Assembly: GCA_025057315.1 (NCBI GenBank)
Contig: JANWXW010000050.1
Location: 62,001 to 126,000 of the forward strand
Origin: Myxococcota bacterium
GTDB taxonomy: Bacteria; Myxococcota_A; Polyangia; Palsa-1104; JAEUJZ01
Length of the DNA stretch: 64,000 nucleotides
Reading direction: 5' to 3'
Shown: one piece after another, positions 36,321 to 43,851 of the stretch
How positions within the stretch are numbered: the first letter of the stretch is position 1
Layout: each line of letters starts with the position of its first letter
The notes under the pieces: generated by a model
Told to the model about the DNA's origin: nothing
The model's input: the letters and a program-made list of their open reading frames with translations, nothing else
Databases searched by the model: none
Position numbers and translations under genes: made by a program

Positions 36321-37883
36321 GTGCCTGATCGCGATCCTGCCGACGAGGGACTCCCCATCGGGGCGCAGCGCCTGTGCCAGCTCTTTCAGCTCAGCTCCGC
36401 CGAGCGATCCCTGATCGAGCTGCTGCTGGCGGCCGAGCAGGCCCCCACGCTGGGCGAGGTTCTGCGACGCCTGGACCTGCCGGAGGGGGCTCTGGCAGGG
36501 GTGCTGACGCCCGAGGCTCCGCTGCGAGCCCACGCCCTGGTGGAGGTCGAAGACGAGGCCGCCCTGGGCCTGCTGCGCCGCACCGACCGGCTCCATCCGG
36601 CCCGCGGGCTGCACCAGCTCTGGCACGGCCACCTGGAGGACGATGCCACCTGGCTGGAACAGCTGCCGGGCCTGGAGTATCTGCCTGCACCTGCTGCCGA
36701 GACGGGCTGGGCCGAGGAGTTCATGGGGCCCCGGCCGCCGCCCGCCATCGCCGACCTGGTCCGCGACCACCTGGTCGGCATCCCGCCGCGGCTGCTGTGG
36801 TTGTCTGGGTGTGGCCCCCACGAGCGGCAGCATCTGGCGCGCGCCGCGCGGATGCGGCTGGCTCGGCCCGTGCTCACCCTGGACTGCACCGCCCTGGTGG
36901 GCTGGGCGCCGCCGGTGCTGTGGGCCGCGCTGCGCCGGCTCCGGCGAGACACCGACGTGCGCGGTGCGGTCCTGGTGGCCGCCGAGGTGCAGGTGCTGGG
37001 GGGAGCCTGGCGTGCCCTGTGTGCTCCGCGTCCTGTGGGCCACAGCGCGCCGGTGGTGCTGCTGGCCAGCGGAGCGCTTCGCGCTCTGGGACCCCCTCCA
37101 CGGGGTCACCGCGGGGAGCCGGCACTGGTGCCGCAGGAGGCCGCCCTGCCTGCCGCCGAGACCCCTGGGGCGGCCCCTGCACCGCCGGAGGAACTGGCCA
37201 GCCCGAGCAAGGAGGAAGCCCGGCGTCAGGCAGCCATCGATGCGGCCCGGGCCATGGGCAAGCCCATTCCCATCGAGCTAAGGGCACCCCGGTCGGCCCA
37301 TGGGCCGGCCTCTGTCTCCTCACCCCCCCCAGGGGCACCGGCACCGCCCCGCACCGTGCCTGCGGCCCAAGCACCGCCCCCCCCGTCGCCACCGGCTGTC
37401 TTTGTGCCTGCGGCCCAGGCACCGCCCCCCCCGTCGCCCCCCGCAGCCTCTGTCGCGCCGCCTGCCGCCCCCCCGCGGGTCGAGGAGCCGCCTCCGGTGG
37501 AGGAGCCACCGGCGGTGCCCTCGCCTGCGCCCGCTGCGCCAGAGCCAGTTGCCGCGACGCCGCCCCCCGAGGCCCCGGAGTTGCCTCCCATTCCCCTTGC
37601 CCCGGACGCCCCGCTGCAGGAGCTCGTGCGCGTGGCACGCACAACCCCCAATGTCACCCAGTGCATCGAGCTGCTGCGCAGCCTGTCCGGCATCCGTCAC
37701 TCGGCGGTGATCAGCGCCTTCCGGCAGCACCTGTCCAGCCCCCACCCGGCCGTGCGGCAGGCGGCAGAGGAGGGGATGGTGTCCCTCTTTGGAGAGAACT
37801 GGAGCCGTCCCCGCGACATCCCGCCGCCGGTGCAGCCACCACGCAGCGACGACGGAGGACGCGGCCCCCACGGTGCGTTCTGA
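36321..37883 (+). CDS. Proline-rich protein with P-loop-less AAA+-like domain
   Basis: A 520-residue protein with a GTG start at 36321. Residues 1-110 look like the helical N-terminal part of a myxobacterial AAA+ family (LFQLSSAERSLIELLLAAEQ). Residues 150-260 follow the order of an AAA+ core: LLWLSGCGPHERQHLARAAR, then RPVLTLDCTALVGW, RGAVLVAAEVQVLGG and APVVLLASGALRALG. The Walker A 'GxxxxGK' is absent and Walker B has no acidic pair. A long Pro/Ala linker (about 270-430) includes an exact VPAAQAPPPPSPP duplication. The last 80 residues are helical, HEAT-like (HSAVISAFRQHLSSPHPAVR). It follows the histidine kinase by 59 bp. It may be a scaffold. Confidence 0.6.
   Translation: MPDRDPADEGLPIGAQRLCQLFQLSSAERSLIELLLAAEQAPTLGEVLRRLDLPEGALAGVLTPEAPLRAHALVEVEDEAALGLLRRTDRLHPARGLHQLWHGHLEDDATWLEQLPGLEYLPAPAAETGWAEEFMGPRPPPAIADLVRDHLVGIPPRLLWLSGCGPHERQHLARAARMRLARPVLTLDCTALVGWAPPVLWAALRRLRRDTDVRGAVLVAAEVQVLGGAWRALCAPRPVGHSAPVVLLASGALRALGPPPRGHRGEPALVPQEAALPAAETPGAAPAPPEELASPSKEEARRQAAIDAARAMGKPIPIELRAPRSAHGPASVSSPPPGAPAPPRTVPAAQAPPPPSPPAVFVPAAQAPPPPSPPAASVAPPAAPPRVEEPPPVEEPPAVPSPAPAAPEPVAATPPPEAPELPPIPLAPDAPLQELVRVARTTPNVTQCIELLRSLSGIRHSAVISAFRQHLSSPHPAVRQAAEEGMVSLFGENWSRPRDIPPPVQPPRSDDGGRGPHGAF
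37356..37438 (+). repeat. 35-bp tandem-type repeat inside the proline-rich linker
   Basis: Bases 37356-37390 and 37404-37438 are identical except for one A/G difference, with a 48-bp period. Each encodes VPAAQAPPPPSPP. The near-identity at the DNA level suggests a recent in-frame duplication. Confidence 0.8.
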
Positions 37884-37932
37884 CCAGCTCCAGCTGGCCG
37901 CGGGGACACCACCCAGGTGGGGCCCTGGGTCG

Positions 37933-38184
37933 CTACCGCGACAGCCCCGGACCCAGGTGCTGGTGCGGCGTCACGTTCTGAAAGCGGGTGGGGCGCACCG
38001 ACTTGCGCACGCGCCGTCGCTTTCGTCGCCTGGGGCGGGCCGCGCGGTCCTGCTCGACCAGGCTCGGACCGCTCCCTGCCGGGGCAGGGGCCGGCAGGCA
38101 GATGGCCAGGGGCTCGGGGGCCGCCACCAGCAGGAGCCAGAGCGCAATGACAGCAATGACAGATGGGTGCGTAGGATGCATCAT
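37933..38184 (-). CDS. Possible small basic exported protein
   Basis: An 83-residue frame starting MMHPTHPSVIAVIALWLLLV, a plausible signal peptide (cleavage near APEPLA). The mature part is very basic (RARPRRRKRRRVRKSVRP lies in its middle as AARPRRRKRRRVRKS). A purine-rich GGGGGGGA precedes the tandem ATGs. It is divergent from the cupredoxin gene, the starts being only 11 bp apart, and converges with the proline-rich gene 49 bp away. No family is recognised. The signal peptide and ribosome-binding site favour a real gene; the cramped divergent start argues against it. Confidence 0.42.
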   Translation of the reverse strand: MMHPTHPSVIAVIALWLLLVAAPEPLAICLPAPAPAGSGPSLVEQDRAARPRRRKRRRVRKSVRPTRFQNVTPHQHLGPGLSR

Positions 38185-38195
38185 TCCCCCCCAGC

Positions 38196-38645
38196 ATGAA
38201 TCAACACAGAAGGCCCAAGCTGTGGTCCCTCTCACCTCGGCAGGGGGAGGGTGGGGCCATCAGGACCCCCCTGCTGCTGTCCATTTTGGTCGGCTCCCTG
38301 CTGGGCGCAGCCGCCTGCACCCGCAGGGCGGAGGAGCCAGAGCCACCCCCGCCTGCTCCCGATGGCGCCCCCCGTCGCGTCGAGGTGCGCGTCTCGAACA
38401 TGGGCTACACGCCGGCTCGGATCGTGGGCCGGCCCGGTGAGCGCTTGCAGCTGGTGTTCCACTACGACCAGAGTGCCGGCGAGTGCGGTCGCGAGGTGCT
38501 GCTGCCCCCGACGGCCGCGCCGCGCCGCCTGACCCTAAGCGCCCAGAGGCCCTCCGAGTCCACCGTGACGCTGCCGCCCAGCCGCGGTGAGCTGACCTTT
38601 ACCTGCGGCATGAACATGCTCCGCGGTACCCTCGTGGTGCGCTAG
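38196..38645 (+). CDS. Cupredoxin-like lipoprotein
   Basis: A 149-residue lipoprotein. The hydrophobic signal RTPLLLSILVGSLLGAAAC ends in a lipobox-like AAC, followed by a Glu/Pro linker. The cupredoxin domain (about 67-149) has GYTPARIVGRPGERLQLVFH, SAGECGREVLLP and the late loop LTFTCGMNMLRGTLVV. The CGMNM loop is characteristic of the small cupredoxin_1 proteins often found near heavy-metal P-type ATPases; no such ATPase is here. The predicted copper ligands include the Cys, His and Met of these loops. The ATG at 38196 gives an unusually long N-terminus and has no ribosome-binding site. GGGGGAGGGTGGGG occurs just before an in-frame ATC at 38259, where a typical start would lie. Confidence 0.72.
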   Translation: MNQHRRPKLWSLSPRQGEGGAIRTPLLLSILVGSLLGAAACTRRAEEPEPPPPAPDGAPRRVEVRVSNMGYTPARIVGRPGERLQLVFHYDQSAGECGREVLLPPTAAPRRLTLSAQRPSESTVTLPPSRGELTFTCGMNMLRGTLVVR

Positions 38646-39100
38646 CCTCACGGCCCCCGGCCCGATCTGCCTCCAGCGGGGGCGGTTGGCGGCAAGAGGC
38701 CCTGCCGCCCCAGCAGGCTCCCCGCCAGCCCACCATCGCCCGCGCCCCAGGGAGGGAACGCAGGCGACCGTGTTCACCCCTGTGAACTCCGAGCCGGCTC
38801 GGCGGCAGCGGGTGGGCCCCCTTCGCGCAGCCCGGCGCGCCCGCTGGAGGCGCCCTGGCCAAGTGCCTCCCGAACATGCGGCGGGAGCAAGGGCCCTGGC
38901 GCCGGGGGCTCGCTGACCCCCCTGCACCCTGCAGGATAGGGTCTGTGACCCTGTTGTGCAGGGGGGGCGACCCTGTGAGCCATGCGCCGGCAAGTCCCTG
39001 TCGAACGGGATGCCGGAGGCGGGGTGGGTTGACCCCCGCTGCACCGGGCAGGTTCCAGCCCCGATGCGCAAATGCAGGTGACTTGGACTACGATGTGCGC
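38646..39100. other. 455-bp region without a supported gene
   Basis: No frame with protein character. It contains a perfect 6-bp inverted repeat with a 4-nt loop (38772-38787, GTTCAC/GTGAAC), which could be an operator or hairpin, and two imperfectly repeated TGACCCCC-CTGCACC stretches near 38916 and 39028. The frame of the downstream gene stays open back to 38876, but the signal peptide places its start at 39101. Confidence 0.5.
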
Positions 39101-41482
39101 ATGCCTGTGGGCGGCCGGCGCAGCTGGCTCGTTCTGTTCTTCCCCGCAGCGCTGGCCGGGTCGCTCGCCAGCCCGACGGCGCGGGCCACGGTGTTGCCCG
39201 ATCGCGGTGAGCTGCCCCCGCCCACCGTGGTGGTGCTGCAGGCGGCCGACGTGGCGGCGCTGGGGCCAGGGGTGCGCGCGCGCGCCGGCGACTACCGTCT
39301 GGAGTACGGCACGGTGGCTTTTCTGGTTGCCCGGCCGGGTCCTGGTCGGCGCGAGGGCGGCACGCTGGTGGATGTGGTCCAGCTCTTTCCCTGGCCGCGG
39401 CGGTTGGGGCTGGGACAACTTGCCCCGCTGGTGGCCGGACGGGAACCGGTGTGGCTGGACGCCACCGTGTCGCGGAGCCAGGAGCTGGCGGTGGTGCAGG
39501 TGGAGGGCCACGACGGCGCGGACCCCCATCTCAAGGTCCGCACGCAGTACCAGGTCGGGCCGGCGCTGCGCACCGGCGACGCGCTGCGCATCGTGACCAC
39601 CGTGCAGGGCGGGGCCGGCGTGCAGCTGGAGCTCGGGGATCTGCTGCGCTGGGGCGAGCTGCACCGCTTTGTTCCGGGCGGCGGATTCGCTGGACCCTCG
39701 TCGCGGGCGCTGCGCCTGGTGGAGGGGCTAGGCCCGGGCGGGGCGCTGCTCTACCTGCCGGGTGGCGGGGCGCTGGGGGCCACCAGCGGTGGCCAGGTGG
39801 TCGAGCGGGGCGGCCCTGGCTGGTCGGAGCTCGTTGCGCCGGCGCTGCGCTCCGGTGCCAGCGTGAGCTACCGTCGCATGCTGCATGTGCCGACAGAGCC
39901 GGGCCGCATCCTGTGTGACCGCGAGGTGGTGCCAGGGGCACGCGTGCCGGTGCGTGGCACGGTGCGAGACCCGGCGGGCGAGGTGCCACGGGCCGTGGTG
40001 GTCCTGGAGCGGCCTGGGGGCGAGGCGCTGGCCGCAACAGTTGCGGATGCCCAGGGGCGCTTTTCCCTGTGCGCGCCGGCGCCCGGCACCTTTCACCTGC
40101 GCGTCGAGGGGGCAGGCCGGGCCCTGTCTGCACCTCGCCCGCTCCAGCTCGGCCCAGCTGGCGTGCTCGATCTGGACGTGCTGCTGCCCCGGCCAGCCCG
40201 GCTGCGGGTTGGGCTGCGCGAGGGGGCGGGGGGCCGCGCTGCGCCGGGTCGGCTGAGCATCCAGCCGCTCGACGGTGTGCCGGGGCGTGCGGTGGCCTCG
40301 GGCGAGCTGCCGGCATGGCTGGAAGGGGACCTGGCCCGCATCGCCCTGCCCGAGGGGGAGGCAGACCTGACGTTGCCGCCGGGCCGGTACCGCGTCACGG
40401 CCTCGCGGGGTCCGTTCTACGAGCTTTCGGCGCAGGAGGTGGCCCTGCGTGCCGGAGAGGAACGGAGGCTGCAGCTGACGCTGCGCCGCGGGGTGCCGGA
40501 GGCGGACCTGCAGGGCATCCGCTGCCTGGCCCTGGCCGTGCTGCCACCGGGGCGCGAGACGGCGGCAGCGGCGCGGGCAGAGGGGCTGGACCTGCTGCTG
40601 GTGGAGGCGGGTGGGCGCTCCGAGGGAGATATCGCAACGGTGGCGGCGGTGCAGGCGCAGGCGGCAGGCGGGGGGGCGCTGCTGGCCTTCCCGCTGGGGG
40701 GGGCCAGAGCTCCCGCGCCGCTGCAGGCCGCCACGCCGGCGGCGCTGGCCGAGGCCCTGCGCCGTCTGCCTGGCGAGGGTGGTGAGCCGCCCCTGGTGGT
40801 GGGGGATGCGGCGGCCGCGGGGGTGCAGCTGGACGCGGTGGCGCTCTGGAGCGGGCCGACCCCCTCGGCTGCGGCGCTGCGCGCGTGGCTGGAGCAGATG
40901 GACCGGTCCTGGCCCGTGCCCGCGGTCACCGGGGTCCCGCTGCGCAGCCCGCCGCTGCTGGCCGGCAGCCCACGGACCTGCTTTGCCGCCCCCTCGGCCG
41001 GGGGGCTGCGGTCTGCGGGGGCCCAGCTGCGCGCTGCGCTCCGTCGCGGCGACCTGGTGCTGACCAACGGTCCCTGGCTGCAGGTGCGCGCCAACGGCGC
41101 CTCCCCCGGGCAGGTGGCTGCGGCACCGGACGGCCAGGTGACGGTGGCCGTGACCGTGCTGGCGGCTGGCTTCGTGGATGTGCGCGAGCTGGAGGTATGG
41201 GTTGGCTCGCGTCGCGCCGCCGCGGTGCCGGTGCCCCCCACAGGCACCGCCCTGCGCTACCGCGGGGCCCTGCGGGTCACGGTGGACCGCGATGCGCCAC
41301 TGGTGGTGGTGGTGCGTGGCAACCGGCCGCTGGGCCCCCTGCAGCCTGGCGCCGCTCCCCTGGCCCTGACCAGCCCGGTGCTGGTGGACCGCGACGGGGA
41401 CGGGCGCTACCGGCAGGCTGCCCCTGGGACTCTGGAGGGGGGCCTGCAGCTTCCACGACCCCCGCGCCCAGACTCGCCATGA
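39101..41482 (+). CDS. Exported CehA/McbA-like protein lacking metal ligands
   Basis: A 793-residue protein with a signal peptide (SWLVLFFPAALAGSLASPTA). Beta-rich N-terminal domains are followed by a carboxypeptidase-regulatory domain (about 278-345, VPVRGTVRDPAGEVPRAVVV). Next is a region laid out like a CehA/McbA PHP metallohydrolase (about 465-745): ARAEGLDLLLVEA, GALLAFPLGGA, LDAVALW, and the typical tail LRRGDLVLTNGPWLQVRANG. The histidines of the PHP site ('DLHxHT', 'TDHN') are missing; the equivalent positions read DLQGIRCLALA and LLLVEAGGRS. It is probably not a hydrolase and may be a binding protein. The stop overlaps the next start (ATGA), indicating coupling to the metallopeptidase. 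Confidence 0.7.
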   Translation: MPVGGRRSWLVLFFPAALAGSLASPTARATVLPDRGELPPPTVVVLQAADVAALGPGVRARAGDYRLEYGTVAFLVARPGPGRREGGTLVDVVQLFPWPRRLGLGQLAPLVAGREPVWLDATVSRSQELAVVQVEGHDGADPHLKVRTQYQVGPALRTGDALRIVTTVQGGAGVQLELGDLLRWGELHRFVPGGGFAGPSSRALRLVEGLGPGGALLYLPGGGALGATSGGQVVERGGPGWSELVAPALRSGASVSYRRMLHVPTEPGRILCDREVVPGARVPVRGTVRDPAGEVPRAVVVLERPGGEALAATVADAQGRFSLCAPAPGTFHLRVEGAGRALSAPRPLQLGPAGVLDLDVLLPRPARLRVGLREGAGGRAAPGRLSIQPLDGVPGRAVASGELPAWLEGDLARIALPEGEADLTLPPGRYRVTASRGPFYELSAQEVALRAGEERRLQLTLRRGVPEADLQGIRCLALAVLPPGRETAAAARAEGLDLLLVEAGGRSEGDIATVAAVQAQAAGGGALLAFPLGGARAPAPLQAATPAALAEALRRLPGEGGEPPLVVGDAAAAGVQLDAVALWSGPTPSAAALRAWLEQMDRSWPVPAVTGVPLRSPPLLAGSPRTCFAAPSAGGLRSAGAQLRAALRRGDLVLTNGPWLQVRANGASPGQVAAAPDGQVTVAVTVLAAGFVDVRELEVWVGSRRAAAVPVPPTGTALRYRGALRVTVDRDAPLVVVVRGNRPLGPLQPGAAPLALTSPVLVDRDGDGRYRQAAPGTLEGGLQLPRPPRPDSP

Positions 41483-43785
41483 GGACGGCTCACCTGCTCT
41501 CTCTGCTGCTCCTGGTCGGCCCCGCCTCTGCCTCGCGCCCCGTGGGCACGGCGTCCCCCTGGGTCGCCGCCTCTGGTCCGCGCCTGCTGGTGGGCGCTCT
41601 GTCCGGTCCCCAGCCAGGGGTGCCTGCCGAGGAGGTCGCGCGGCGCTACTTGGAAGGCCTGCGCCGGCAGGGGCTGCCCTGGGTGCCGCAGGAGCTGGGG
41701 CCGGCCCAGGGCAGTGCGGTCGGGCCAGGGCAGGTGCTGCGCTGGCCGCAGCAGCATCGCGGGCTGCCGGTGCGGGGCGGCGAGCTGTCGGTGCGCGTGA
41801 CCGCCGATGGTCGCATCGTGCGGCTGGTGCGCGAGGTGCTGGAGGCAGCGGCCCTGGTGGCGCTGGACCCCCGGCCGCAGGTGCCAGCTGAGGCCGCCAT
41901 GCAGGCGGTGGCGGCGCTGGAGCGGGGGACGGTGGGGCCGCCGGCACTGGAGATCGACCAGGAGACGGGCCGGCCGGTGTGGGCCGTGCCGTGTCTGGAC
42001 GGAGCGCGGCTGGAAAACGCCATCTACCTGGTGGATGCGCACACGGGGCAGCTGCTGCGCCGCATCGAGCAGCTGCGCTTTGCAGACTGGTTTCGGGTGT
42101 TTCGGCCGAGCCCGGCGGTGCGCTCGGAGCCAGAGCGGGCGCTGCTGCCGGGCGGCGGGCTGTTTTCGCCGCTGGCCCACATGCCGCGGTGGCTCACCGG
42201 GCAGCTGCTGCGCGCCACCAGCTGCATCGACGAGGGCACGAGCCGCCCGGTGCCGGGCCTGAGCGGGAGCGTGCACCTGTGCGTGCCGCGGCAACTGGCT
42301 GCGGCAGACGCCGAGGGGAACTACGATGCGTTCGAGCCGCTTGTGGGTGACCGCGATGGCCGCTGCCCGCACCGTGACGATGCCCAGCCGAACCGGTTTG
42401 CCGAGGCGCACATGTACTGGCATGCCGCTGCCATCTACGATCGCTTTCGCCAGCTGTATGCCGGGCTGGGTCAGGCCGACGTTCGCCTGCGCATCTCCAC
42501 CGGCGCGAATCCACAGCCGCTGGGCATGGTGGCCAACCTGTGCATTCCCGACACGGACCACCCGGGGGATGTGACGCGGCCGCTGCGCCCGCTGGACAAC
42601 GCGTTCTTCTCGCCGGGTGGGCAGGGCGGCTTCAATGAGGTGCTGACGGGCCAGCAGGGCGATGCGCTGGGCTTTGGCATGGGCACGCGCGCCGCCTTCG
42701 CGCTGGACGGCGACGTCATCTACCATGAGTTTACGCACGCGGTGGTGCACTCGCGCGGCCGCCTGACCGCCCAGATCGTCGAGGACGACCACGGCCTGAG
42801 CACCGATCCGGGCGCGATCAACGAGGCCCTGGCAGACTACTTCTCGTCGGCGCTGGCGGGAGACGGCGCGGTGGGCGAGTATGCGGGGCGCAACTTCTCC
42901 CTGGCCGGGGGGCTGCGAAACCTGGACAACCGCGACCACTGCAGCGACGACCGCATCGGCCAGATTCACCACGACTCCCAGTCCTTTTCTGGGGCGCTGT
43001 GGCAGGCGCGGCGGCACGTGGCGAGCCCTCCGGAGCAGGGGGGAGCTGCGGCCCGCCGGCGAGACGTCTTTGACCAGGCGGTGCTGGCGGCGCTGGAAGG
43101 CAGCGGACCGCGCCCCTCCATGACCGAGATGGCAGAGTTGGTGCTTCAGGAAGTCGCCCTGCGGGCGGATCAGCTCGGCCCCGCTGCCCAGGCGCAGGTG
43201 GAGGCCGCCTTTGTGGCGCACGGCATCCTGCCCGCCTGCGATCGGGTGATCCGGGGGATGCGGCCCAAGCCGCTGCTGTGCTTGGACGGGATTGAGGGGC
43301 GCGGGGGGCGAACGCGCCGGGCCGGGCACGTGCAGTGGCGCATCGAGGTGCCGGCCACGGCCGATGGGCTGCTGGTGGAGCTGGAGGCCAGCTCGGGCGG
43401 CTGCGCGGGCCCGGGGCTGTTCAGGATGCCACCGCCTCCGCTGCTGCAGCTGGCGGTGGCCGCGGGCGAGGCGCCCATCCGCTGGCAGCGCGACGAGGGC
43501 TCATACGACGAGCTGGTGATGCTGGAGCAAGAGGGGCCGCGCTGGCGGGGGCAGGTGCCGGTGCGTCCTGGCGTCTACCACGTGATGGTTGTGAATGCAG
43601 GCGGCAGCGCCATCGGGCGCAACATCCGCTTCTCCCTGCGCTGCCAAGGGGCCGGTCGTTGCCAAGAGGCGGGGGAAGCCCCTGGGTGCGGCTGCCGCAT
43701 GGGGGGCGTGTCCGGGGGACCCAGCGGCGCCTGGCTGGTGGCTGTCGGCATGCTTGGCCTGCGGCGTCGCCGGCGTCCGGTCTGA
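41479..43785 (+). CDS. Secreted HEFTH metallopeptidase with MYXO-CTERM-like tail
   Basis: A 768-residue secreted zinc peptidase of the gluzincin type (M4/M36-like). The order is a signal peptide (MRTAHLLSLLLLVGPASA), then a propeptide with FTP/PepSY-like strands (about 60-200). The catalytic domain has HEFTH (His416, Glu417, His420) and NEALADYF (Glu449) as third ligand. A beta-domain (about 610-720) follows. The end has the plan of MYXO-CTERM sorting signals: a Cys cluster (GCGCRMGG), a hydrophobic stretch (AWLVAVGMLGL), then RRRRRPV. MYXO-CTERM proteins are processed at the myxobacterial surface. It is coupled by ATGA to the CehA-like gene, so the two probably work together at the envelope. 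Confidence 0.85.
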   Translation: MRTAHLLSLLLLVGPASASRPVGTASPWVAASGPRLLVGALSGPQPGVPAEEVARRYLEGLRRQGLPWVPQELGPAQGSAVGPGQVLRWPQQHRGLPVRGGELSVRVTADGRIVRLVREVLEAAALVALDPRPQVPAEAAMQAVAALERGTVGPPALEIDQETGRPVWAVPCLDGARLENAIYLVDAHTGQLLRRIEQLRFADWFRVFRPSPAVRSEPERALLPGGGLFSPLAHMPRWLTGQLLRATSCIDEGTSRPVPGLSGSVHLCVPRQLAAADAEGNYDAFEPLVGDRDGRCPHRDDAQPNRFAEAHMYWHAAAIYDRFRQLYAGLGQADVRLRISTGANPQPLGMVANLCIPDTDHPGDVTRPLRPLDNAFFSPGGQGGFNEVLTGQQGDALGFGMGTRAAFALDGDVIYHEFTHAVVHSRGRLTAQIVEDDHGLSTDPGAINEALADYFSSALAGDGAVGEYAGRNFSLAGGLRNLDNRDHCSDDRIGQIHHDSQSFSGALWQARRHVASPPEQGGAAARRRDVFDQAVLAALEGSGPRPSMTEMAELVLQEVALRADQLGPAAQAQVEAAFVAHGILPACDRVIRGMRPKPLLCLDGIEGRGGRTRRAGHVQWRIEVPATADGLLVELEASSGGCAGPGLFRMPPPPLLQLAVAAGEAPIRWQRDEGSYDELVMLEQEGPRWRGQVPVRPGVYHVMVVNAGGSAIGRNIRFSLRCQGAGRCQEAGEAPGCGCRMGGVSGGPSGAWLVAVGMLGLRRRRRPV

Positions 43786-43851
43786 GCGCCAGCTGGGGCC
43801 GCTTCAGGAGCTGGGGGCGAGCAGTTGGGTGCAACACGGCTACAATGGGGC

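Noticed and set aside
38876..39100. N-terminal extension of the CehA-like gene from 38876
   Set aside because: The extension is Cys/Arg/Pro-rich and noncoding in character, and a clear signal peptide begins at 39101.
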